From JABMPR01 sp964508765 (lineage in GTDB: Bacteria; Fidelibacterota; UBA8477; JABMPR01), in contig CAZDVD010000014.1 in NCBI GenBank assembly GCA_964508765.1, positions 3,578 to 67,577 on the forward strand: a stretch of 64,000 nt of DNA, written 5' to 3'. The notes beneath the pieces were generated by a model. That model was given only the letters and a program-made list of their open reading frames with translations, was not told the origin of the DNA and ran no database searches. The stretch's first letter is position 1, and every line of letters begins with the position of its first letter. The position numbers were made by a program, and so were the translations under genes. Of the stretch, positions 52,863-61,233 are shown piece by piece.

Positions 52863-54130
52863 CTAGGCGATCCAGATGGACTTGATATTGGTGAACTCAC
52901 GGATACCAAAATGTGATAGCTCCCGACCATAACCAGAGCGTTTAATTCCTCCAAAAGGCAAGCGAGGATCAGACACCGTCATACCATTGACAAAGACGGC
53001 TCCACTTTCAATCTGGCGAGCCAGCTTCTCACCCCTGATCAAATCATTTGTCCAGAGTGATCCATCCAGACCAAATTCCGAATCGTTAGCCACCATGATG
53101 GTCTCCTCTGCATTCTTGACTGGAATGATGGCTGATACGGGACCAAAAGTCTCCTCGTGGTAGATACTCATGCCTGCTTTTACATCACTAATGACGGTGG
53201 GCTCATAGAAGTAACCTTGTCCTGGAATGGGTTTACCACCCACAAGGAGACGGGCACCTGCATGGAGGCTTGTTGTAACCTGCTTATGCAACTTGTCCCG
53301 CAGATCTCCCCGGGCCAGCGGACCAACCTGAGTTGTGGGCAGGAGGGGGTCACCTGTTTTGAGTGTGGACATAATCTCAGCTTTTCTGGCTTCAAATTCT
53401 GCCAGGCGGGATTCAACCACGATAAATCGTTTGGCAGCAATACAGCTCTGACCATTATTGATCATGCGGGCATTGACAGCTGTTGATACACAGGTATCAA
53501 TATTTGCATCATCCAGAACGATGTAAGGATCAGAGCCACCCAATTCCAGGACGGTTTTCTTTAATGCTCTACCAGCCGTGGCCGCGACACTCATTCCGGC
53601 AGCCTTACTCCCAGTCAGAGTTACTGCTTTGACGAGGGGGTTCATGATGACAGGTTCTACCTGGCTGGCAGATATCATCAGGGTTCTGAATAGATGCTCA
53701 GGAAATCCAGCTTTGACAAAAATATCCTCAATAGCCAGGGCGCATCCTGGAACATTGGAGGCATGTTTGAGTACAGCGGCATTGCCTGCCGTGAGGGCAG
53801 GGGCTGCAAAACGGAATACCTGCCAGAAGGGGAAATTCCAGGGCATAACTGCCAGAACAGTCCCGAGATGGGTTCGAAACTGACAAAACCCTTTGACGCA
53901 TTGGTCTCGACAAGCTCATCTGCCAGAAAGGCTTCAGCATGTTCGGCATAGAATTCACATACCCAGGCACATTTTTCGATTTCAGCCCTGGCTTCAGCGA
54001 TGATTTTGCCCATTTCCAGGGTCATGAGCTGAGCCAATGCTTCTTTTTCTTCTCTTAGCATGTTGGCTGATCGTTTCATCAATCTGGAGCGGAGTTGAAA
54101 GTCAGTGGATTTCCACTTCATCCAGGCATC
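52863..54130 (-). pseudogene. Succinate-semialdehyde-type aldehyde dehydrogenase, 5' truncated and frameshifted
   Basis: ALDH of the GabD-like group. In the upstream frame: AWMKWKSTDFQLRSRLMKRS, LMTLEMGKIIAEARAEIEKC, SFEPI. In the downstream frame: VMPWNFPFWQVFRFAAPALT, VTLTGSKAAGMSVAA, VLELGGSDPYIVLDDANID, NNGQSCIAAKRF (catalytic Cys) and PFGGIKRSGYGREL. At about 53861-53868 the DNA reads ATC TC GGG where ATC GGG is expected: two extra bases break the frame at EPIG. The first 35-40 family residues are also missing, replaced by the end of a secreted protein gene. The gene is dead unless the changes are sequencing errors. Confidence 0.85.
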
Positions 54131-54857
54131 TCCAGTTTTTACAATCCAGAGAGGTGTGACCAGTTGAGGCAAGATTGAAATTGATTCTTGTCTCAGGGTT
54201 AAAAGGGTTGGGATAGTTTTCGTAAAGCACGAAATCTTGAGGATTCAGGTGCTCAGAATCTATGGATACTGGACCACCTATATCTGTGAAGTCCGTACTA
54301 TGATGGAAATTTTGAGAGGTATTGTCAGCAATACCAATTAGCTCTACTCGCCAGGAATGATCTGTGGGTGGTGCATCGTAACTGCCATTGCCATTGTGAT
54401 CTGTCCACATGTCAACATGGTAGGATGCTCCAGCCTCCAGTGCATGCATGAAAACATATTCAAATGCTGGATCCATAATGCTGGCTATTTCCTCACGAAC
54501 AATCACCGTATTGGTGGCCGCATCAACAACTCGAATTTCAAAATATTGGCCCGTATGAGGGGACATCTCGGTAATGTTCATATGCAGGGAAAATTTGGCT
54601 GCATCGCCATCTGAATCTACTGAGGCCAGATCTGCAACCCAGTTGACATTTTCCCCTATGAGAAATGAACTCCCAACTAAGGATTCAAAAGAATTTCTGG
54701 CACCGCCCCCGCCTGAACTGACATGACACCCACCGCAGCCAACGGAACTACCATTTGGCAACTGAGCCACCCGATGGTTCCTGGTTTCCAGGGAAGTGGT
54801 TCCCATTAATAAAACAAATGAAACAGGAAGCATTATTTTGTGTAGCGATATATTCAT
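54102..54857 (-). CDS. Secreted CxxCH protein with truncated type IX sorting domain
   Basis: Protein of 251 residues with AGGAGGG before the ATG and a signal peptide (about 5-22). A single heme-type motif CGGCHVSSGGGGARNSF (about 41-57) lies in a small cytochrome-like domain also containing LASVDSDGDAAKF. A beta domain follows (HTGQYFEIRVVDA), and then a type IX sorting domain starts, FVLYENYPNPFNPETRINFN. It is cut after about 35 residues at ASTGHTSLD, where the aldehyde dehydrogenase fragment begins. The usual GxYxxxL end is missing, so secretion through type IX would probably fail. Confidence 0.75.
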   Translation of the reverse strand: MNISLHKIMLPVSFVLLMGTTSLETRNHRVAQLPNGSSVGCGGCHVSSGGGGARNSFESLVGSSFLIGENVNWVADLASVDSDGDAAKFSLHMNITEMSPHTGQYFEIRVVDAATNTVIVREEIASIMDPAFEYVFMHALEAGASYHVDMWTDHNGNGSYDAPPTDHSWRVELIGIADNTSQNFHHSTDFTDIGGPVSIDSEHLNPQDFVLYENYPNPFNPETRINFNLASTGHTSLDCKNWRCLDEVEIH

Positions 54858-54969
54858 ATTTCCCTCCTATGTTGGGCTTTTAGATGATTAATCTTATGAT
54901 AGGAGGGGATGGCCAATGGAAGAAGATAAATAATATCACATATGCATAAGGATGATCTGGATCACCTGA

Positions 54970-55527
54970 TTAGGCGAGGTGGGTGACTAATATCCTCAGT
55001 CCAATTCCCAGCAAAATGAAACCACCCAGGATTTCAACCCGCTGTCCCAACCATTGACCAGCAGCCCTACCGATACGGGTTGATATGGCGGAGAGGATCA
55101 TGGTAATCACTCCGATGAGGAGACAGGGGAGCCAGATATCCATATTGAGCGCAGAAAAACTGAGGCCAGCTGCCAGGGCATCAATACTGGTGGCGATGCT
55201 TAGCGTTATGAGGGTCCAACCTTTTGATGGATCAACTATTAATTTATCATTATCTGTGAAGAACCCGGAAAAAATCATTCTACCACCTACAACGGCCAGA
55301 AGCGTAAATGCTATCCAGTGATCCCATCTACTGATGTAATGAACCACAGTCGATCCTAAAAACCAGCCAAGAGCGGGCATCAATGCCTGGAAAAGTCCAA
55401 AGTGGAAAGCGAGCCGGAAAACAGCTCTATAATCCTTGGCATATCCTGCTGCTGAAGCGGTGATTGAAACTGCTGCGGCGTCCATGGCCAGACCGAGTGC
55501 GATGAGGATCATTTCCATAACTGACAT
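54970..55527 (-). CDS. mntP: Manganese efflux pump MntP
   Basis: Membrane protein of 185 residues with six helices in two homologous halves. ALGLAMDAAAVSITASAAGY (about 10-29) and TLSIATSIDALAAGLSFSAL (about 107-126) are the paired motifs whose Asp residues (MDAAAV and SIDALA) bind the metal. It exports Mn2+ to prevent toxicity. No yybP-ykoY riboswitch was recognised upstream. It stands alone between the broken cargo gene and the sensor kinase. Confidence 0.93.
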   Translation of the reverse strand: MSVMEMILIALGLAMDAAAVSITASAAGYAKDYRAVFRLAFHFGLFQALMPALGWFLGSTVVHYISRWDHWIAFTLLAVVGGRMIFSGFFTDNDKLIVDPSKGWTLITLSIATSIDALAAGLSFSALNMDIWLPCLLIGVITMILSAISTRIGRAAGQWLGQRVEILGGFILLGIGLRILVTHLA

Positions 55528-55674
55528 GGTTCATGATAAACTATTCTCTCAGGAAAGGCACTTATTTAGGGGGGAGAAATGGTAATTTTTAGAGGAGTTG
55601 CCTAACAGTCAGAAAATCCAATTGGGCAGATGAGAGCATTTTAGAAGTGATGGCATACAGTAATGCCACTAACT

Positions 55675-58600
55675 TTATGTGTCATGTGGTATTTTGAAGA
55701 AGAAAATATTTCCCCTGGGGTGATTCGGAATCACTCCAATTTCAGCTCCGTGAGCCGTGGCAATCCGCATTGCAATAGCCAGACCCAGACCTCGGCCTTT
55801 TTTTACGCCACTTGCTAATTGTACTCCGCGATGGAAAACGGCTTTTCGTTGATTCTCAGGGATTGTGTCCCCATAGTCCTTGAAACTGAGAGTTAAGTAT
55901 TGTTCATCTGTTTCTTTGTCAATAACAAGCCGCTGTCCCGCTGAAGCATACTTCGCTGCGTTACTTACAAAATTTTTAAAAATCTCTTCAATGATGGAAT
56001 TGGCTAGAATAATGGATTCGTCATGCAAATTATTTTGAATTGTCAGATTGGCTGCTTCAAGGGTTGGTGCTAATTCCTTTAATACTTCCTCGATGATGAG
56101 TGTGAGATCAAGCTCCTCTAAGTCGATAGTTCCACCCATGGCGACCGCAGCAAGAGTCGTAGCATTTTCCATTACTCTAAGGACAGATCGACTGCTTTCC
56201 CGGATGACAGATATGGCCTCTTCATCCGGAAAATTAGAAACCAGGTAATCCGACAGCCCCTCAATAACGCCAATTGGATTTCTTAGATCGTGAGTAATAA
56301 TATCCAGCAGCAGATCTTTCATCACATTGGCTTGCTCAAGCATCTGATTCATATTGGTTAAATCGGCAGTCTGCTTCTTTACTTCATTTTGTAAAACTTG
56401 AGTACGAACACGCATCAATTTTAAACGATACTTTACCAGAGCATAAACTATTCCTGATACCATCAGGATCATCCCGATGATGAACCAATTTGTTCTCCAA
56501 AATGGGGAAACAATGTAGATCCCCACTTTTCGCTCCTCGTTATTCCAAAAACCGTCGCTATTAGTTCCTTTCACAGAAAACGTGTAATGACCTGGATTCA
56601 GATTAGTATAGCTTGCGTAATGTCTGGATCCAGAATAGATCCAATCTTTATCAAAACCTTCCATCCTATATGCGAATTGATTTTTCTTAGGGTAAGTGAA
56701 ATCTAACGATGTAAAATTGAATGAGAAAAAGTTGTCTGCATACTTCAGGTTTATTTGCGAGAGATCTGACAAGGATGCACCCATCTGCATCTCCTGGTCA
56801 AAAATTTTGAAGCTAGTTATTTCAATCGGTGCCGGGTACGTCTGATCAAGAATTTGTTCAGGAAAAAATCGATTGAATCCATGGTTACCACCAAAGAACA
56901 GCTCCCCAGTTACCCCGATGGCAGCGGATCTTGGGAAAAATCGATTGCCTTGCAGCCCATCTGAAACACTAAAATTTTTGATAACCTTAGTATCATAGTC
57001 GAATCGAGATAACCCCAAATCACTGCTTAGCCACAACTTTCCGCTTCTGTCTTCCACAATACTAAACACAGCATCGCGAAACAGTCCATCACTTTTGGAG
57101 AATGATTCAAATTTTCCAGTTTCACGATGATAGTAATTCAATCCTTTGTCAGTTCCTACCCAGAGTCTTTGCTTGGAATCCTCGAAAATGCAATATACTG
57201 ACAAGCCGTTGAGAGCATCTGATACCTCAGGGCTTTGAGCAAGCCGAATCATTGAATCCTTCTGGGGGTCATATTTATTTAATCCAGAAAATAAAGTTCC
57301 TATCCAAACGCCACCAAGATGATCACAGTACACGGCGCTGATTCGATTTGAGTACAAGGTCTCCAGATTGTCTGAATCGTATTGATAGACCTCAAATTGA
57401 TCTTCATTTCGGATCCACCTGTTGAGTCCAAAATTTTGAGTTCCAATCCAGAGGTTGCCGCTATGATCTTCCGCAATTGCGCTGATATACCCATCGCTCA
57501 CTGATTTATCATTCCCATCATCGGGGAGGTAATGAGTGAATCTCTGGTTTCGTTCATCCCAGCGATTGAGCCCCCCTCCCTCAGTACCAACCCACATCTG
57601 ATCGAATTGATCTTCGAAAAGTACCGACACAGCTGAGTTAGACAGACTATATGGATCCTCAGAGTCTGCCACATAATGTTGAAAGTTATTCGAGGAAGGA
57701 TTCAAACGGTCCAGGCCAAGGGTAGTTCCTACCCAGAGTACACCAGAGCGCTGTGAACAAATCGAAAAAATCAGATTCCCGGTTAATGTTCCAGGTTTTG
57801 ATGGATTTCTATAAACATGATGGAAGATACTTGTGCGATGATAATACGCATTGATTCCGCCATCTGCAGTTCCAAACCAAAGGAGCCCGGATCTATCTTC
57901 AAAAATACACGTAATGCTCCCATCACTCAATCCAAACGGATCATGCTCATCGACATAAGTTTCGATGTATTCATCATTATCCGGATCATATCTTAGTAAA
58001 CCATCCCAGGTGCCGATCCATAAAAAGCCGCGACTGTCAATAAACAGGGAAATAATGCCTTCTAATTCAAATTCATCAAGTCTGGCAAGGCCGGCAGAAA
58101 AGCCTTGAACTACACCACATGATCGCTCAAGTTTGAATAATTCGCCACTTTCCGTACCAACCAATAGGTTGTCAGAACCATCCATAACGATAGAGGTGAT
58201 ATAATTCGCATCGGATATGGTGTCCACAGGGTCTATCAAATACTGACGAAACAGTTGGGATTCAGGATCATAATTGAATAAACCTGATGAGGATCCAATC
58301 CACAGATGACCTTCAGGATCTTCATATAGGGCATTAATAGAAGTTTCCTCCAAGGGTGTGGTGGTCGCTTGTGAGGTGAATTGCGTAAATGAATTGCTGA
58401 TTAGGTCAAATTTATATAGGCCATTCCCAATAGTTCCCACCCACAGGTTTCCATCAAAACTCTCCAAGAGGGATATGATATTTGCATTACCAGAGGAGTA
58501 ACCCTCGATGATTGGGATCGAATAACTGGAGAATAATTCATGCTTTTGGTCATAGCGATCCAGCACGCCATTGCCGAGGCCAATCCATAGATTCCCGTCT

Positions 58601-58752
58601 TGCCGAGTACTCGTGAGTGCCAGTACTGCATTAGAGCTGATGCTATTCTCATTCCGTGAATCATGGGAGAAATTAATAAAATCATAACAATTATATTTTA
58701 CGAGTCCAGCATTGGTGCCAAACCACATAAACCCCGTCTGATCTTGATGCAT
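55675..58752 (-). CDS. Beta-propeller (Reg_prop/Y_Y_Y) sensor histidine kinase, 5' end interrupted
   Basis: Large sensor of 1025 visible residues. About fourteen Reg_prop units (pattern D-GxLWIGT/W-GLxxYD) build two propellers in the periplasm, followed by a Y_Y_Y domain (FAYRMEGFDKDWIYSGSRHY), one membrane helix (about 776-796, WFIIGMILMVSGIVYALV), a HisKA region with DIITHDLRNPIGVIEGLSDY and a HATPase ending GRGLGLAIAMRIATAHGAEI. There is no receiver or AraC domain, so it is the kinase-only form of the HTCS type. The visible ATG is inside the first blade; the natural start is at 58884 behind a stop codon (next entry). Confidence 0.88.
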   Translation of the reverse strand: MHQDQTGFMWFGTNAGLVKYNCYDFINFSHDSRNENSISSNAVLALTSTRQDGNLWIGLGNGVLDRYDQKHELFSSYSIPIIEGYSSGNANIISLLESFDGNLWVGTIGNGLYKFDLISNSFTQFTSQATTTPLEETSINALYEDPEGHLWIGSSSGLFNYDPESQLFRQYLIDPVDTISDANYITSIVMDGSDNLLVGTESGELFKLERSCGVVQGFSAGLARLDEFELEGIISLFIDSRGFLWIGTWDGLLRYDPDNDEYIETYVDEHDPFGLSDGSITCIFEDRSGLLWFGTADGGINAYYHRTSIFHHVYRNPSKPGTLTGNLIFSICSQRSGVLWVGTTLGLDRLNPSSNNFQHYVADSEDPYSLSNSAVSVLFEDQFDQMWVGTEGGGLNRWDERNQRFTHYLPDDGNDKSVSDGYISAIAEDHSGNLWIGTQNFGLNRWIRNEDQFEVYQYDSDNLETLYSNRISAVYCDHLGGVWIGTLFSGLNKYDPQKDSMIRLAQSPEVSDALNGLSVYCIFEDSKQRLWVGTDKGLNYYHRETGKFESFSKSDGLFRDAVFSIVEDRSGKLWLSSDLGLSRFDYDTKVIKNFSVSDGLQGNRFFPRSAAIGVTGELFFGGNHGFNRFFPEQILDQTYPAPIEITSFKIFDQEMQMGASLSDLSQINLKYADNFFSFNFTSLDFTYPKKNQFAYRMEGFDKDWIYSGSRHYASYTNLNPGHYTFSVKGTNSDGFWNNEERKVGIYIVSPFWRTNWFIIGMILMVSGIVYALVKYRLKLMRVRTQVLQNEVKKQTADLTNMNQMLEQANVMKDLLLDIITHDLRNPIGVIEGLSDYLVSNFPDEEAISVIRESSRSVLRVMENATTLAAVAMGGTIDLEELDLTLIIEEVLKELAPTLEAANLTIQNNLHDESIILANSIIEEIFKNFVSNAAKYASAGQRLVIDKETDEQYLTLSFKDYGDTIPENQRKAVFHRGVQLASGVKKGRGLGLAIAMRIATAHGAEIGVIPNHPRGNIFFFKIPHDT

Positions 58753-58818
58753 GGCGTTGATATAAGATTGAGGAGCGTCATGCTGGTCCGAAAAATGATC
58801 AAATTTGAAGGTATTGGT

Positions 58819-58884
58819 TTAACCAACCAGCCCAACGGCTAGACTCATAAAAAGGACCAATGAAAGCAAGTGTCTCAATTTCAC
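58819..58884 (-). pseudogene. Signal-peptide exon of the sensor kinase, cut off by an in-frame TAA
   Basis: Reading leftwards from a GTG at 58884 gives MKLRHLLSLVLFMSLAVGLV, then G, then TAA at 58821-58819. In the same frame the sequence goes on TNTFKFDHFSDQHDAPQSYI, then NAMHQDQTGFMWFGT, the normal beginning of the first propeller. So signal peptide and kinase share one frame, broken only by TAA exactly where a signal peptidase site (GLVGQ) is expected. A single C-to-T change of a CAA codon would produce it. Confidence 0.75.
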
Positions 58885-59495
58885 GCGAATCTATTTTTTT
58901 AAAATTACAAGGTTATGAACTCAACCACGTAATTATCGGGTTTTGCTCTAACGGAGCTATCGATAAGTTTAAAAATTAAAATGGATTAGCCAATAAAATA
59001 CTATCGCTTTGATTTTAAAAAGATCTCAGCCGATTTCAGAAGCGTAAGCCACGGTGATACGACAATGTCTGTTTGGAATAAATCCTGGACCTATCTGTCA
59101 GGGATTGGTTTTTAAAGGAAGTAAATGTCTGAAAAAGAGCTCCAAGACTCAAAACTAATCGCCTTTGAAAACACCAACTTTTAGCTTGAGAACCAGCCCA
59201 AGGCTGTCTCGTTCAAATGTTTATTATGACAAGTTACATACCCTTGTTAGGCTTTGTTCTCGTCAATGGTACCAGTGGCCTTTCTGAGGAGAAATCCCTG
59301 AGAATGTGTTCAGGAAGGGAATAAAACGAAGTTTCCGAGGGATGTAAACGGTCTTTTTATCAACCTCGATGACCTGAACTATCTGTCAACACATGCTTCA
59401 AGGCTCACTGCCTCGCTGGTATGCTTCTTTTTAGATTGCGCAAGTTTAGTACCCTCAGGTCCGAAGGCGTTATCCCTGAGATTTTTACCTTTGAT
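58885..59495. other. Decayed non-coding stretch
   Basis: No gene-length frame on either strand. It holds a 20-codon frame with its own ribosome binding site (next entry) and, on the minus strand near 59425-59480, a short coding-like run KGKNLRDNAFGPEGTKLAQS closed by stops on both sides. No hairpin or repeat is obvious. It looks like the remains of at least two genes. Confidence 0.4.
59125..59184 (+). pseudogene. Possible 5' stub of a Bro-N/DinD-like gene
   Basis: AAAGGAAGTAA precedes ATG and the frame MSEKELQDSKLIAFENTNF ends in TAG. The words KLIAFENTNF resemble the opening of Bro-N or DinD-like proteins (KLxxFxxxxIRR). Only 19 residues are available, so the match may be chance. Confidence 0.3.
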
Positions 59496-59720
59496 TCAAC
59501 TCAGGACGGCCTCAAGAATTGAAACTTCCCCCCGCATCGTTATATCAAGTGTGGACAAAAAGCCGTGGAGTGCATATTTCGAAGCGACATAACCTGAGTG
59601 GTTGGGGAAACCCATAATGGCTTGAGCAATAGAACAACTAACAATTTCCCCATTGGATTGCTTGAGAGAGGGCAGGGCCGCATAACAGCAGTTAACCGCA
59701 CCATGAAAATTGACATTCAT
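59496..59720 (-). pseudogene. Fragment of a short-chain dehydrogenase/reductase
   Basis: Residues NFHGAVNCCYAALPSLKQSN, GEIVSCSIAQAIMGFP and SGYVASKYALHGFLSTLDIT are the middle of an SDR enzyme, including the catalytic Y-x-x-x-K (YVASK). The Rossmann nucleotide-binding N-terminus and the C-terminal third are absent, and a stop codon lies directly before the nominal start. About 60 of roughly 250 family residues remain. Confidence 0.72.
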
Positions 59721-59857
59721 TTATTGGCGTCCCAGGCAGGTGTACAGCGTTATTACTCAGCCAGAGAAGCAGGCTTTTCTATTCGCTGTCTGAAGGATTA
59801 AACTATCCAATATCGATTGGTCTCACTCTCTTCAATTGAAGCATACCACAAGAACTA

Positions 59858-59884
59858 AAATCGCCTCCGTAGTGGAGGCGATTT
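59858..59884 (-). terminator. Hairpin terminator of the RND-TolC operon
   Basis: AAATCGCCTCC, loop GTAGT, GGAGGCGATTT: an 11-bp perfect stem 47 bases beyond the TolC stop. Read on the minus strand it is followed by TTAG after the ATTT arm, a short T-run. Confidence 0.8.
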
Positions 59885-59931
59885 GATGATGGAGAAGCAA
59901 TGAGATCTCCGATCAGGATTGTGTCACCAGA

Positions 59932-61233
59932 TTAGCTGTTCTTTATTTTATCTTCTAGCTGTCCTGTCAGTTGCCACAGGGACATCTCAGCGAGGTAGGC
60001 TGAATAACGCGCCTTAATCTGACTGCTTTTGGCTCGACTCAAATTGAGTTGAGCATCCCTGAACTGGGTTGAACTCACCTGACCCAGTCTAAAGTATTCA
60101 GAGGTTTGCTCAAAATTGAGCTGAGCAGAAGAGAGAGTGTTGGCTTTAAGCTCCAAAAGCTGGCGACTTTTCTCATAGTAGGCCAACGCTGAACTTAATG
60201 ATTTTTCCAACTGTCTCTTTGAATCCAGCGTATTCCATTCACTGTTCTTCTGGAGGAGACGTCCGCTTTGAATGGATTTCGATTTCATCCCATCAAACAG
60301 GTTCCAACTGAGTGATAGTCCTGCAGTCGTACTCATATCAGAATTATTGAAAGCAAAGTCGATATCCGAATTAATTTGTTGTAGACCGTAAGATCCACTC
60401 ACACTCACTTTGGGAAGAACTGAACCCAGGGTCCGCTTCAGATTTAAATCGGTCTGTTTTTCAAGGTTGAGGCTCAATGAATGGCTTTTGTTGGATGCTT
60501 CAGCCTGGGAGATAAGCATCGTCAGGTCATAATGACTCAGGTCATATTCGAGTGTTTTAGTCTGATAATCCTGGTTGAGATCCCAGCCAACCAGCAGGTT
60601 GAGATTCCTTTTAGCCTCTTGAAGCGCGTAATTTGATTCAATTACTGTAACACTGTCATTATCAAAGTCCACCCTTGCTGCCAGGGCGGAAAGGGAGCTG
60701 GCCATACCGCGTTTGGTCTGATCCAGAGCCTGTTCCAGACGTTGACGTGAGATGTCCATTTGTTCCAGACTGATCTGGTGCTGATCATAAGTAATCAAAA
60801 TATTCACATACAGATTTGCTGCAGAGAGAAGAATGCTTTCCTCGATGATGTCTCCTTGAAGTTCACTAGCCTGGGCTTGAACATTCAATAATTGATACTT
60901 GGTGAGACCCTGCATTCCGTTGAATACCGTATAACTGGCATTCAATCCGGCTGACAGGGAGGTGTTCTCATAATCAACCTCACCTCCAGGCGTTTGATTG
61001 ATCCCATTCAGCAGGGTTGAGCTGGAGCTCAAATCCAGACGAGGCAGCAATCCTGCATTTGCCAGGCTGGCAGAATTATTGGCGACTTCTCTGGAGTTTT
61101 GTGCCTGTTTGATTGAGAGATTCTGTTTGCTGGTGGCAGTAAGAATCTCATTCAGATCCATCTCAAGGGTGGGAGCGGCCCAGAGCGATAGAGACGTTGT
61201 TAGGAGAGTCAATATCATGATTAAGCGATTCAT
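59932..61233 (-). CDS. TolC-family outer membrane efflux protein
   Basis: Outer-membrane channel of 433 residues with a signal peptide (about 3-19, LIMILTLLTTSLSLWA). It has the duplicated helical-hairpin architecture: LNEILTATSKQNLSIKQAQN opens repeat 1, and a second set starts near ISQAEASNKSHSLSLNLEKQ. Beta strands such as LSAGLNASYTVFNG and TAGLSLSWNLFDGMKS are the membrane-spanning parts, and the end reads YLAEMSLWQLTGQLE. Its ATG overlaps the RND pump stop by 4 bp, so pump and channel are made together. Confidence 0.92.
   Translation of the reverse strand: MNRLIMILTLLTTSLSLWAAPTLEMDLNEILTATSKQNLSIKQAQNSREVANNSASLANAGLLPRLDLSSSSTLLNGINQTPGGEVDYENTSLSAGLNASYTVFNGMQGLTKYQLLNVQAQASELQGDIIEESILLSAANLYVNILITYDQHQISLEQMDISRQRLEQALDQTKRGMASSLSALAARVDFDNDSVTVIESNYALQEAKRNLNLLVGWDLNQDYQTKTLEYDLSHYDLTMLISQAEASNKSHSLSLNLEKQTDLNLKRTLGSVLPKVSVSGSYGLQQINSDIDFAFNNSDMSTTAGLSLSWNLFDGMKSKSIQSGRLLQKNSEWNTLDSKRQLEKSLSSALAYYEKSRQLLELKANTLSSAQLNFEQTSEYFRLGQVSSTQFRDAQLNLSRAKSSQIKARYSAYLAEMSLWQLTGQLEDKIKNS

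Noticed and set aside
59598..59801. Plus-strand 67-codon frame opposite the SDR fragment
   Set aside because: Antisense shadow of the SDR remnant with no start signal and no known domain.
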